Source: Peribacillus butanolivorans
GTDB lineage: Bacteria > Bacillota > Bacilli > Bacillales > DSM-1321
Direction of reading: 5' to 3'
Length of the DNA: 64,000 bases
Assembly (NCBI RefSeq): GCF_001273755.1
Contig: NZ_LGYA01000001.1
Coordinates: forward strand, 4,380,803-4,444,802
In this document: piece by piece, positions 53,074-62,412 of the stretch
How the letters are laid out: each line of letters starts with the position of its first letter
How positions within the stretch are numbered: position 1 is the stretch's first letter
Notes under the pieces: model-generated
Seen by the model: only the letters and a program-made list of their open reading frames with translations
Told to the model about the DNA's origin: nothing
Database searches by the model: none
Translations under genes and position numbers: made by a program

Positions 53074-56000
53074 TTATAGGCATTTCTTGAAGGTTTCCAT
53101 GGCTAATGCATTATATTGATGGTAATCAAACTTTTCTAGTTTAGAATTATCATTACTAACCACAGTGGATAAACCTTTTTCAAGTCCATTTATGCTATTT
53201 TCAACAAGTAAACCATATTTACCGTTTTCCAAAACGGTTCGGTTCGCAACTATATCAGTAGCCATGATTTTCATTCCTAACGTCATTGCCTCTAATAAAA
53301 CCATAGGCTGACCTTCATAATGTGATGAAAGAACGAAACAGTCACATTTTTCCATGAACGAAAATGGATTTTCAAGTTGGCCCAAAAGATGAATAGAATG
53401 ATTTAAATCCAGCTCGTCAATGATGGCCTGTAAATCTTCCTTTAAAGGACCTTGGCCTAAGATATACAGCTTGCTATTTTTGTGTTTCTCATGGAAGCTA
53501 GCGAATGCACGAATCAAATTATCTTGACCTTTTTCAGGAGATAATCTTCCCATATTGACAAAATTAAAATCATTTTTATTAGGATATGGGACGAATTGAT
53601 TATTTACTTCCAACCCATGCACTTCTTGTACGATTAACGCCTGTTTATCCAACCAACCTAGGGATATCCCGTCCTTTAATATATGAGTATACGTACCAAG
53701 TTGAGTAACTGCTTCTTTATCGAATTCAACAAGGCACCCATTAAAGGTTGGCCCATCTTCCACGATCATGGCATCTTGTAACCCATACGGTTTATCCCAA
53801 ATATTATAATTTCCTAACTGGATTTCTGCAGTGCCGCGCACTTCCCGTTCTTTTAACACTATTGGCTCGTCTATCATTTCAAAGGCGCCCGTATTTAGCC
53901 AGCCAATTTTCTTATTATCTATTTCGAAAAGGTAATAGCCGCCTTTTCTGGTTCTGTTGTATTTTGTGATTTTGACGGTTTGCCCTTCAAAATCGATTGC
54001 CTTAGTTACTCTTTTAGCCTTGTAATTCGGATAAGCCTTTGACCAAATTGTATGGTCTTCCGGTTTAGTTATTTTTCCATACTTCTGTTCACTGGTGTTT
54101 ACTTCCTTCAACGTTCTATTATCAATCTTATCAATGAATTTTTTATTGCTTTTATAGTTTCTGGATATCATATACTTTCTTTTAAAAATGATTTGCAGCT
54201 TGTCCTTAAAACTCGTGTTTTCATTGATTGTACACTGTTCAAGCATGGATAAAGCTGAATTATCCACCCAGCCGATTTCCGTACGATTCACGGATATTCT
54301 ACTATAAATCGAATGTTGGGTTTTTACTTCCTTATCGACCTTCACGATTATGCCTTCAAAATCTTGACTGCCAGAAACTTTGTATGAACCTTCAATCTTA
54401 TATGGCATCGACCAAATGAAGTTTCCTCTTGGTCTTACTAGCCTTGCGATTTTATCAAGTTCCTTTTCGTAAATAATACTGTCTGGCAAAAACTCTACAG
54501 CCTCTTCGTTAATCCAGCCGATTATTTGATTGTTGAAGCTGAATTTGTAAAATGTATTATGATTAACATTGGCTTTTCTAGAAATCATAATTTCAGCATT
54601 TTCAAATCGTTCTTCCAAAGGAAATTGAAATGCTTTCGCATTCCCGGGAAGGGTATTCCAGGCATGATGATTCCTGACGTCCCTTAATACCGCTCTTGCC
54701 TTGAAATTCTCTGTCGTAATGGATGAATCTTCGTCTCCAGCGAATTCAGTTTTCTCGGTATTGATTTGAAGAATTTTCTCAGGGTTGATAGAATTCATTA
54801 CATAATCGAATTTATCATAGTCTGCATACTGCATTAGATTCTTTCGGTTCAATTCCATTGTCCCTTCAGATACACTTACAAGTTTATCAAATCGATTATA
54901 TACGGAAAATAGTCCTCTTAGATTTATCCGATGAGGCCTCTTTCCATTAATCACTCGCTCACTATCAGAAAGCAAATCATTATGCATATAACAAACTTTC
55001 TTTTTTGTGTCTGCAGCTAGGAGGAATTTAGCCCAATAATGGCTATATCCACTAAAATCAATAACAAAATCAAATTTAGTTTTACCGAATAAACGTGCAT
55101 GTTCTCTAATATAGGCATTTTCTGGGTAAAGCTTTTTCCCTAAGAAACCTCTTTCCCCTCTGTTATGGATGAATTTATCCTTATACACTTCCAAAAATTT
55201 ATACACAGGCAATCCAGGTTTAAAAAGAAAACGCACATTCTTATTTACCTTGTCCAAGTTTTTCAAGGCTTCTCGGGAGTGGGGCGTCGCGGTAAAACAG
55301 CTGACATCATATTTCTCATAATCAATATTGTTCATCAAGTTGATGAAGGAGGATGTGATCCCGTTATCTCTCATACCGCCCGGATAAATCAGGATTTTTT
55401 CCTTTGAGGAATCTAGACCGGTAATTGTGTTTAGTTCTTTCGTAGACTTATTAAATAGATTAAGGACAATTCTCTCTGTTACATTCCCATCCTCGTAGTT
55501 CGTGAACTTTTGCTGCATGTTTTTATATTTTTCGGAATAAAACAATTTTACATTTTTAATATCTTTAATTGCATGAGCTAATTCTTTCGAGTTAAAAAGC
55601 ATTGGGCCTGGAAGTTCATCATTTTGAAGATATTGCCCTCTTTCCTCTGAATAAACATCCGTATCCCAAGTGTAAAATAGAATTGGCTTATTAGTAACAA
55701 GGAAATCAAAGAAGATACTAGAATAATCAGTAATAAGCAAATCAACAGTAGCAAGCAATTCATTTGTATCCACATAATCAGGGATTAACCTATTTTTAAT
55801 TTCTGTATGCTTATTAGCTTCTTTATATAGAAAAGGGTGCACCTTAATCAATAAATTATATTGTTCACCGATTTGACTTTCTAAATAATTTATATCTGCA
55901 ATAATTTGAAGGATATCGTTATCCACTTTGGCAAGATTTGTTCCCTTCCAAGTTGGTGCGTATAAAATATTCTCTTTACCATCGTTGATTTTCAAACCTA

Positions 56001-56676
56001 GAGTTCTTAGATAGTCCTTATACTCCCTCGGATTCGTATTAAGAGTTAAATCTATCCTAGGATATCCTTCTTCTACAATTTTCCCTTTATACAATCCGTT
56101 TAACTTATAGCTTCGTGTAAAAATGTCTGTAGTATGGGCATTAGGGCTCAAAATATAATCTGCACTTAAAAAGTTCCTTACAACGTTTTGAGAGACCGAG
56201 GGGTTACCTGGTATGTCAAAGCCCATATTCTTAAGGGGCGTACCATGCCAAGTATTAATGTAAATTTGGTCGATTTTAGGTATGAAGAAAGATTGGAATG
56301 TTGAGTTATTGATTAAATACTCACTTGTTGCTAAACACTTTAAATAATCCTTTGAATTACGTTGCACAAATTTAACATTAGGCATATCTTTATACTTCGA
56401 TATGACACCTGAAAGAGCACTAAAATCTTGAATAGACCATATATGCATAAAATCTTTAAAGTCTTGATTTTCTATCATATATTTAAACATCGCGTAGGGA
56501 CTGTCAGTTATACTGTTTCCATCACGACTCTCATAAAGAATTGTGTTTTTTTGCACGTTTAATTTCTCATAATACTTTGCATATCTATTTACACGTTGAT
56601 GATTTTCCTTTAATAAGAAATTAGCAATCGGTTGTTTAAGGAAATTGACTTTTCTTTTTATTACCATCTTATTCAC
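53074..56676 (-). CDS. TagF-like polyol-phosphate transferase / GT-B glycosyltransferase fusion with internal GW modules (copy 2)
   Basis: 1200 residues, same architecture as the protein at 21656-25264. TagF part about 40-405 (INTWHGTPLKNMGFD, YAPTWKG, DYSSIFFDF), first GT-B half 425-640 (IYPGGMRDNGITSSF), four GW/SH3-like modules about 655-1035 (FIWSMPYKIEG, TIWSKAYPNYK, NIWDKPYGLQD), second GT4 half 1038-1198 (NMGRLSPEKGQDN, SSHYEGQPMVLLEA). The GTG start is shared with copy 1. Catalytic ends are closely similar to copy 1; the GW part and the linker at about 640-690 differ more. Different acceptor or polymer is possible. Confidence 0.85.
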   Translation of the reverse strand: MNKMVIKRKVNFLKQPIANFLLKENHQRVNRYAKYYEKLNVQKNTILYESRDGNSITDSPYAMFKYMIENQDFKDFMHIWSIQDFSALSGVISKYKDMPNVKFVQRNSKDYLKCLATSEYLINNSTFQSFFIPKIDQIYINTWHGTPLKNMGFDIPGNPSVSQNVVRNFLSADYILSPNAHTTDIFTRSYKLNGLYKGKIVEEGYPRIDLTLNTNPREYKDYLRTLGLKINDGKENILYAPTWKGTNLAKVDNDILQIIADINYLESQIGEQYNLLIKVHPFLYKEANKHTEIKNRLIPDYVDTNELLATVDLLITDYSSIFFDFLVTNKPILFYTWDTDVYSEERGQYLQNDELPGPMLFNSKELAHAIKDIKNVKLFYSEKYKNMQQKFTNYEDGNVTERIVLNLFNKSTKELNTITGLDSSKEKILIYPGGMRDNGITSSFINLMNNIDYEKYDVSCFTATPHSREALKNLDKVNKNVRFLFKPGLPVYKFLEVYKDKFIHNRGERGFLGKKLYPENAYIREHARLFGKTKFDFVIDFSGYSHYWAKFLLAADTKKKVCYMHNDLLSDSERVINGKRPHRINLRGLFSVYNRFDKLVSVSEGTMELNRKNLMQYADYDKFDYVMNSINPEKILQINTEKTEFAGDEDSSITTENFKARAVLRDVRNHHAWNTLPGNAKAFQFPLEERFENAEIMISRKANVNHNTFYKFSFNNQIIGWINEEAVEFLPDSIIYEKELDKIARLVRPRGNFIWSMPYKIEGSYKVSGSQDFEGIIVKVDKEVKTQHSIYSRISVNRTEIGWVDNSALSMLEQCTINENTSFKDKLQIIFKRKYMISRNYKSNKKFIDKIDNRTLKEVNTSEQKYGKITKPEDHTIWSKAYPNYKAKRVTKAIDFEGQTVKITKYNRTRKGGYYLFEIDNKKIGWLNTGAFEMIDEPIVLKEREVRGTAEIQLGNYNIWDKPYGLQDAMIVEDGPTFNGCLVEFDKEAVTQLGTYTHILKDGISLGWLDKQALIVQEVHGLEVNNQFVPYPNKNDFNFVNMGRLSPEKGQDNLIRAFASFHEKHKNSKLYILGQGPLKEDLQAIIDELDLNHSIHLLGQLENPFSFMEKCDCFVLSSHYEGQPMVLLEAMTLGMKIMATDIVANRTVLENGKYGLLVENSINGLEKGLSTVVSNDNSKLEKFDYHQYNALAMETFKKCL

Positions 56677-57201
56677 TAAATAGGCATCCCCTTTTATGAA
56701 TTAATATTCACCATTCAAAATTACAATTGCCTTTCATTAACAAAAATAACAACTATGAATGATCAATAGTTGGAGATTTTTTGATATTAAATTAAAACGA
56801 TAAAATTTGATAATTAGCAGCAAATAAAAATACGAACCCCTTACTTACTCCTTTTTCGTTTATGACTTTCAATAATCTTTGTTGTGTAGAAAGATACTTC
56901 CTTTATCCTTGGCAAGTAAATTATTTCACAAGACCCTAAAATAAGAAATTGAAGTGTTCCATAGTAATGATAACAAAATACTCCTAAAAACTCTCGAATT
57001 TGTGACCATTATTTTCATCAAAAATTTTTATCTACCAAAATGATTGACAATTCCGTCATGGTTATGGGAAGCAATCAACGGACAATTTATTAAATTAATC
57101 CGTTGAAATGACATCGATAAACAACCAATATCTTTGATAACATATATAAATTGCTGAAAAGATATTCATTTAATTTTATTCAGAGAGTGAAATTAAATAA
57201 T
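56677..57201. other. Intergenic between gtaB copy 2 and the fusion gene
   Basis: 525 AT-rich bases with no reading frame, matching the position and length of 25265-25795 in cassette 1. No promoter or hairpin of note. Confidence 0.45.
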
Positions 57202-58089
57202 CTATTTGCTTACTGCCTTATGCTTTTTAAGTATACTTTCCAATTCTCTTAAAATGTCGTCTCTCAATTCAGGACGTTGTAAGGCAAATTCAATGGTAGT
57301 TTTTACAAAGCCATCTACAACTCCGACATCATGTCTTTTCCCTTCAAAATCATAGGCAAATACTGTTTGGATTTCATTTAGTTTTTGGATTGCATCGGTT
57401 AATTGAATTTCACCACCAGCACCAGTTTCATGTTTAGCTAAAAAGTGAAATATTTCTGGAGTTAATATATATCTCCCCATGATGGCTAAATTAGATGGAG
57501 CTGTTCCTTGTTCTGGTTTTTCAACAAAGTTATTAACTTCGTACCTTCTACCATCTTGAGTAAGCGGGTCAATGATACCATACCGATGCGTTTCGCTTTC
57601 ATCTACGGATTGTACTCCAATAATAGACGAACCTGTCGCATCATATTCATTTATTAATTGACGCAATGAAGGTACCTCGCTTTGAACGATATCATCACCT
57701 AAAAGTACGGCAAATGGTTCATCCCCAATAAAATTACGGGCACACCAGATAGCATGTCCAAGGCCTTTCGGTTCTTTCTGTCTAATGTAATGGATATTGG
57801 CTAAATTAGATGGATATTGTACTTTCTCCAATAAATCAAATTTTCCATGATCCCTCAAATTATTCTCTAGCTCATAGGCATTATCGAAGTGATCTTCTAT
57901 CGCACGTTTATTCTTTCCTGTGACAATAATAATATCTTCAATGCCTGATTTTACAGCTTCTTCTATAATATATTGAATAGTTGGTTTATCCACGATTGGA
58001 AGCATTTCTTTTGGCATTGCCTTTGTAGCAGGTAAAAACCTTGTTCCCAATCCCGCTGCAGGTATAATTGCCTTTTGTATTTTTTTCAT
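57202..58089 (-). CDS. gtaB: UTP-glucose-1-phosphate uridylyltransferase (copy 2)
   Basis: 295 residues. [35 protein letters not shown] and [14 protein letters not shown] as in copy 1. Differences seen: V4I, E45K-type (EAVKSG), F-to-Y (DNAYELEN), R-to-K (EPKGLG), N-to-D (VDESETH) and one extra Ser near the end. All catalytic regions intact, so both copies should work. AAGGAGC binding site. A promoter conserved with copy 1 lies 60 bases upstream. Confidence 0.93.
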   Translation of the reverse strand: MKKIQKAIIPAAGLGTRFLPATKAMPKEMLPIVDKPTIQYIIEEAVKSGIEDIIIVTGKNKRAIEDHFDNAYELENNLRDHGKFDLLEKVQYPSNLANIHYIRQKEPKGLGHAIWCARNFIGDEPFAVLLGDDIVQSEVPSLRQLINEYDATGSSIIGVQSVDESETHRYGIIDPLTQDGRRYEVNNFVEKPEQGTAPSNLAIMGRYILTPEIFHFLAKHETGAGGEIQLTDAIQKLNEIQTVFAYDFEGKRHDVGVVDGFVKTTIEFALQRPELRDDILRELESILKKHKAVSK

Positions 58090-58150
58090 TAATTTGTAGC
58101 TCCTTCATATAACCTTTTAAAAAACTACTATGTTTTTTAATCTCATATTT

Positions 58151-58178
58151 ATAGTAACATAGACTTGTTTTTTGTAAA
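58151..58178 (-). promoter_or_regulatory. Likely sigma-A promoter of gtaB copy 2
   Basis: -35 TTTACA and -10 TACTAT, 16 bases apart on the minus strand; conserved with 26873-26900 upstream of copy 1. Confidence 0.6.
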
Positions 58179-58584
58179 CATTTTCCCCTAAAAAATCCAA
58201 TTATATTGTAATTGGATACATAAATGTAATTTTAATCTAATAACTACATCCCAATTACTCATACTTAGGTACTTTAAGACCCATACTTAAGAGTAATCCT
58301 TTTAATTGGGGATGACTGCCTGTCTAATACTATTTCCAACTATATCACATGGTTCAAACCCTTAATGAGCTACTCCTTTGACAAATTTGGAACTGCACTC
58401 CCCCTCTTCCCTCTTTGACAAGAGAAAAACATCACATACTCCATTCAGTTTTTTGTTTATCATTCACCTGCTACACTGAAATATCATGATTGACATATAA
58501 ATGTATGCTAAATTTCTTAAAGTTCATAATGCTTTTAACACTAATTCATCAACTATTCTATCCGTTGGTCTCTAAACCAAATAC

Positions 58585-58617
58585 AAAAACGGAGAGACTG
58601 AAAATCCCTCCGTTTTT
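58585..58617 (-). terminator. Terminator of the ywnB-like gene
   Basis: AAAAACGGAG/CTCCGTTTTT stem with a 13-base loop. Confidence 0.8.
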
Positions 58618-58682
58618 GGACTATATTTTAATTAAGCCATTAATTTTTTCTATCTGAGTTTACACTTATAAATCGTTACGAA

Positions 58683-59327
58683 TTATTCAGCTTCCGAAAC
58701 AACAGTAAACCGTTCATTTATGTGCTGAGGGCTTTCAATTTCATCTAATACTGCAATAGCAAAGTCAGCATAGCTTACATAACTTTCGCCTTTTGAGTTT
58801 ACAAGGATGTTATCTTTCCCTAGTTTATACCCACCTGTTCTTTTGCCTTGTGGATCAAAGAATGCAGATGGACTGATAAACGTCCATTGAATTCCACTAG
58901 TACTTTGTAAATCCTCAAGGTTTTTAGATTGATTAGATGCTGTTGCAAAGTATTCTTTAGGAAAATCCGGTGTATCTAGTACGCGAGTTGTTTTCGCTTC
59001 ATCAACAAACAGACTTCCTGCACCACCAACAACAAGCAATTTAGTATTAGGTGCATCTTTCATAGCTTCAATTAAGACTTTACCAGCTTCAACATGTAGA
59101 TGCTCATGCCCTGGAGCAGCCCCAAACGCATTTACGACCACATCAAATTCTTTAACATCATCTGCCTTCAAAGCAAATACGTCTTTTTCTAAAACTGCAG
59201 CTCCTTGATTATTTTGTACTTTCGCTGCATCTCTGACAATAGCCGTAACCTCGTGGCCTCTAGCTATAGCTTCTTTATAAATCAGACTTCCGGCTTTTCC
59301 ACTTGCACCAATAATAGCTATTTTCAT
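58683..59327 (-). CDS. ywnB: NAD(P)-binding oxidoreductase-like protein, YwnB type
   Basis: 214 residues. KIAIIGASGKAGSLIYKEAI is a Rossmann GxxGxxG motif; LLVVGGAGSLFVDE, FISPSAFFDPQGKRTGGYKL and SYVSYADFAIAVLDEIESP follow the NmrA/YwnB group. Probably an NAD(P)H-dependent reductase or sensor. AGGAGGAG binding site. Divergent from an Rrf2 regulator with about 215 bases between, the arrangement of ywnB/ywnA in Bacillus subtilis. Regulation by that Rrf2 protein is likely. Confidence 0.85.
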   Translation of the reverse strand: MKIAIIGASGKAGSLIYKEAIARGHEVTAIVRDAAKVQNNQGAAVLEKDVFALKADDVKEFDVVVNAFGAAPGHEHLHVEAGKVLIEAMKDAPNTKLLVVGGAGSLFVDEAKTTRVLDTPDFPKEYFATASNQSKNLEDLQSTSGIQWTFISPSAFFDPQGKRTGGYKLGKDNILVNSKGESYVSYADFAIAVLDEIESPQHINERFTVVSEAE

Positions 59328-59362
59328 TTTAAAACTCCTCCTATAATCGTCTTTATATTCAA

Positions 59363-59423
59363 CTTGTAACTAATTTGTTTACATGTAATAATATAAGTTA
59401 CAGGTTGACGTTTTGTCAATTTA
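59363..59423. promoter_or_regulatory. ywnB upstream region with a candidate Rrf2 site (original)
   Basis: Contains CTTGTAACTAATTTGTTTAC, ATGTAATAATATAAGTTACA and TTTTGTCAATT. A near copy lies at 61482-61541. The repeated TTACATGTAA-like elements are good candidates for the Rrf2 operator. Confidence 0.55.
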
Positions 59424-59541
59424 TTTTATCCAAACTTTTAGTTTACTAATAACTTTTGTGAGCAATACTAACTTGTAACTACTCAAATTACATGTTAAGG
59501 AATTTATACTTAAAAGTAGAGATTTTAAAGGAGAGAAAAAA

Positions 59542-59982
59542 ATGTCTATCAGTACCCGCTTTTCAGTAGGAATCCATATACTATCTCTTTTAGAAGTAAA
59601 TAAAGAGGGAGTTAATACATCTGAATTTATCGCAAAAAGTGTTAACACCAATCCTGCTTTAATAAGAAAAATCACTGGAATGCTAAGAAATGCAGGTTTG
59701 GTAAATGTTCGGCCAGGTATTGCTGGAGCTACTTTGGCTAAGGAATTATCCGATATTACATTACTCGATGTTTATCAGGCTGTTAACGTGGTGCAGGATA
59801 AAGAATTATTTGGGATTCATGAACAGCCAAATCCAGCATGTACCGTTGGAAGAAACATACAAGATACAATTGGACCCATTTTTTCCGTTGCAGAATTAGC
59901 CCTAGAAAAGGCATTAGGAGTAGTAACTATTGAAGATGTTGTAAAAGATATTTTAGAAAAAGAAAAATTTAATAATCAGTAA
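59542..59982 (+). CDS. ywnA: Rrf2-family transcriptional regulator (copy 1), YwnA-like
   Basis: 146 residues. MSISTRFSVGIHILSLLEVN, then the winged helix NTSEFIAKSVNTNPALIRKI, LRNAGLVNVRPGIAGATLAK and DVYQAVNVVQDKELFGIHEQ. Only one Cys is present, so no Fe-S cluster of the IscR/NsrR kind. Likely represses ywnB. AAAGGAGAG binding site. Nearly identical to the protein at 61704-62150. Confidence 0.87.
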   Translation: MSISTRFSVGIHILSLLEVNKEGVNTSEFIAKSVNTNPALIRKITGMLRNAGLVNVRPGIAGATLAKELSDITLLDVYQAVNVVQDKELFGIHEQPNPACTVGRNIQDTIGPIFSVAELALEKALGVVTIEDVVKDILEKEKFNNQ

Positions 59983-60131
59983 TGTATATAGAGGATTTTG
60001 GGGATGTACATCAACTTTACGAAATGGTGCAAATTAAATAAAAGCACCATTCATTGTAGAGGTAAAGTGAAACCATTTCCACAACGAAAGATGCCTTTAT
60101 CAAAGGGTGTATTAATATAAAGATTACTTAC

Positions 60132-60542
60132 TCAATCATTATTGTTCTTACTCATAAGTATTCCCATACATACAGTAATAAATGAAAAAGCAGTAAAAGC
60201 TAACAACGGAATGGTGATAAATCCAAGCCAGTTAATATATTCTCCTGAACAAGGAACACCACTTTGACACATTTCGAACTGTTGAAGAGCAGGGATTTTT
60301 TGCAAGCTATAGTGATATCCTGAAACCAACATACCTAAAATCGACAAAGGGAGAATATAACGATAAATTTTTAGTTCCTGGTCATAAAAAGCACGGCCTA
60401 ATAAAAAAACCAATGGATACATCAGGATTCTTTGATACCAACAAAACGTACATGGTACATAATGAAGAACCTCACTAAAATAAAGACTTCCAGATGTCGC
60501 AATGATAGATATTATCCAGGAAAATAACAGTGGCTTATTCAT
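60132..60542 (-). CDS. bdbC: Disulfide bond formation protein BdbC (DsbB family)
   Basis: 136 residues, four membrane helices. Active-site pairs CTFC (in HYVPCTFCWYQRILMYPLVF) and CQSGVPC (in EMCQSGVPCSGEYINWLGF) match BdbC. It reoxidises BdbD and passes electrons to quinone. The gene is 3 bases after bdbD, forming an operon. BdbDC is needed for competence-pilus proteins and other secreted disulfide proteins in Bacillus. Confidence 0.92.
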   Translation of the reverse strand: MNKPLLFSWIISIIATSGSLYFSEVLHYVPCTFCWYQRILMYPLVFLLGRAFYDQELKIYRYILPLSILGMLVSGYHYSLQKIPALQQFEMCQSGVPCSGEYINWLGFITIPLLAFTAFSFITVCMGILMSKNNND

Positions 60543-60545
60543 GAA

Positions 60546-61253
60546 CTATTTCTCCTTCGCAGCTTCGTCTACCATTTTCACTAAATCCTCAATTGTATTT
60601 CCTTCAAACTTCTTGCCATTAACAAATAAGGAAGGTGTTCCAGATACTCCTAATTCGGCCGCAGTCTCCATATCTTTGTTCCATAAATCCTCAGAAGAAT
60701 CTGCTTTAAAAGATGTAACAACCTTTTTGACATCACTAGCATTTACGATTTCTTTCAAGGTTTCTTCTAAAAACTTGTCCGTAAACACATCTTCTTTTTC
60801 ATATTTCTGATCATCTGGCTGTTTACTGTATAACAGCTCATGAAATTCCCAGAAGGTATCATTTCCTAATTCCTTATAAACAGTCTCCGCGAACTTAGCG
60901 GATCGTATTGAATCTACGTTAATAAACGAATAATTCATGAAATAAAATTGTGCTTTTCCGGTGTCAATCAATTCACTTTGAATAGAGGGAAAGAAATTCT
61001 CCTCAAATGATTTACAGACTGGACATTTATAATCACCAAATTCAACAATTTGAACAGGAGCCTTTTTATCTCCTAAATAGGGTTGTCCTTTATAATCAAT
61101 TTCAAAGGCTACATCTTTTTCTTTTCCATTTGCTAAAAATATAAAGCCGATAATAATAACAGCAATTAATCCTATGATCCAAAATGTGAATGTAGACGAT
61201 TGTTTTTGTTTATTATTTTTTTTGTTTTTATTGTTTTTATTGTTTTTAGTCAT
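60546..61253 (-). CDS. bdbD: Thiol-disulfide oxidoreductase BdbD (DsbA-like)
   Basis: 235 residues. A very basic Asn/Lys-rich N-terminus (MTKNNKNNKNKKNNKQKQSS), one membrane anchor (FWIIGLIAVIIIGFIFLA), then a thioredoxin-fold domain with active site VEFGDYKCPVCKSFEENFFP (CPVC), the DsbA helical insert and the cis-Pro region GVSGTPSLFVNGKKFEG. Oxidises exported proteins outside the membrane. In an operon with bdbC. Lies between the two Rrf2 copies. Confidence 0.92.
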   Translation of the reverse strand: MTKNNKNNKNKKNNKQKQSSTFTFWIIGLIAVIIIGFIFLANGKEKDVAFEIDYKGQPYLGDKKAPVQIVEFGDYKCPVCKSFEENFFPSIQSELIDTGKAQFYFMNYSFINVDSIRSAKFAETVYKELGNDTFWEFHELLYSKQPDDQKYEKEDVFTDKFLEETLKEIVNASDVKKVVTSFKADSSEDLWNKDMETAAELGVSGTPSLFVNGKKFEGNTIEDLVKMVDEAAKEK

Positions 61254-61351
61254 CTTATACCTCCATACTTATGTATTTGGGCAGAAACACTTCGTGGAGG
61301 TTCGGTTTTCAAACTCCATTTTGCTTCTCCATTTATTGATACTTACTACAT

Positions 61352-61541
61352 GTCACGAAATAATCAGCTTCCGAAACAAAAAATTCTTTCATGGATATAC
61401 TAAGGTTTTTCTCTTTCATCTAATGCGGTACTACCAAAATTAGCACCTAAAATGCCAATTTCCCCCCTTCTACTTTTCCGCCCTGTAACTAATTCATTTA
61501 CATGTAATAATATAAGTTTCAGGAGAGTGTTTTGTCAATTA
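61352..61541 (-). pseudogene. Residual ends of a deleted second ywnB copy
   Basis: CAGCTTCCGAAACAA (61365-61379) with flanks equals the 3-prime end of ywnB (58688-58702, encoding VVSEAE). The region 61482-61541 equals its upstream region (59363-59423). The roughly 640-base body of the gene between them is gone, leaving about 100 bases. Confidence 0.6.
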
Positions 61542-61703
61542 CACGTAACTTTTATTTTGGCTCTTAACATACCTTCCATTTTTACACACCTTTCAAACTA
61601 AAAACTGGGTTATCTCTCTAATTTATTTAACTTGTAACTACTTGTATTACATGTTAAATAATTTATACTATTTAAGTATAGAGATTTTAAAGGAGAGAAA
61701 AAG

Positions 61704-62150
61704 ATGTCTATCAGTACCCGTTTTTCAGTTGGAATCCATATATTATCTCTTTTAGAAATAAATAAAGAGGGAGTTAATACATCTGAATTTATCGCAAAAA
61801 GTGTTAACACCAATCCTGCTTTAATAAGAAAAATCACTGGCATGTTAAGAAATGCAGGTTTGGTAAATGTTCGGCCAGGTATCGCTGGAGCTACTTTGGC
61901 TAAGGAATTATCCGATATTACATTACTCGATGTTTATCAGGCTGTTAACGTGGTGCAGGATAAAGAGTTATTTGGAATCCACGATAACCCAAATCCAGCA
62001 TGTCCCGTTGGAAGAAACATTCAAGATGCAATTGAACCTATCTTTTCAATTGCAGAACTAGCTTTAGAAAAGGCATTAGGCGTAGTAACTATTGAAGATA
62101 TTGTAAAGGATATTTTAGAAAAAGAGGAATTAGGTAAACGGTCATTCTAA
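61704..62150 (+). CDS. Rrf2-family transcriptional regulator (copy 2)
   Basis: 148 residues. Identical to copy 1 over almost the whole length; changes include LEVN to LEIN, HEQPNPACT to HDNPNPACP, TIGPIFSV to AIEPIFSI, and the C-terminal tail (EELGKRSF). The 80-base leader with GAGATTTTAAAGGAGAG is also duplicated. Its own divergent ywnB partner is lost, but it may still control ywnB and, through the retained site at 61482-61541, perhaps bdbDC. Confidence 0.87.
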   Translation: MSISTRFSVGIHILSLLEINKEGVNTSEFIAKSVNTNPALIRKITGMLRNAGLVNVRPGIAGATLAKELSDITLLDVYQAVNVVQDKELFGIHDNPNPACPVGRNIQDAIEPIFSIAELALEKALGVVTIEDIVKDILEKEELGKRSF

Positions 62151-62213
62151 GGAAGATCAGCTTATCCCTTAGTGATATTTGTTTATTTTTGTAGAAAAAT
62201 CGATATAGAGATA

Positions 62214-62337
62214 ATTTCGAAGATATTATGCTTTTTTCGTAGATATATTCCTTAATTCGAAGATAATATGCTTTTTTCGTAGATATATTCCTTAATTTCG
62301 AAGATAATATGCCTGTTTCATAGATATATCCTCTCAT
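62214..62337. repeat. Tandem repeat, about 41-base unit, three copies
   Basis: Each unit holds TTCGAAGATAATATG, a T-rich stretch and CGTAGATATATTCC. Copies start at about 62214, 62255 and 62295; the third is more diverged. Noncoding, between convergent genes. The period equals that of the unrelated repeat at 14540-14652. Confidence 0.8.
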
Positions 62338-62369
62338 AAGGAACAAAGTAGTCTGCGAATAATTGCTTA

Positions 62370-62412
62370 AAGTAAAAACACATGAGATATTCACATGTGT
62401 TTTTACTTTTTT
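62370..62412. terminator. Bidirectional terminator
   Basis: AAGTAAAAACACATG/CATGTGTTTTTACTT perfect 15-base stem with a 9-base loop, followed by TTTT. It sits between the Rrf2 copy 2 gene and the convergent wall hydrolase gene. Confidence 0.88.

Larger units (their letters stand above)
58090..58682. other. Intergenic, no gene seen
   Basis: Contains the gtaB copy 2 promoter (58151-58178) and the ywnB terminator (58585-58617). The rest shows no reading frame or repeat. Confidence 0.45.

Noticed and set aside
62214..62337. Possible CRISPR-like array
   Set aside because: Same reasons: contiguous units, no spacers, no cas genes.
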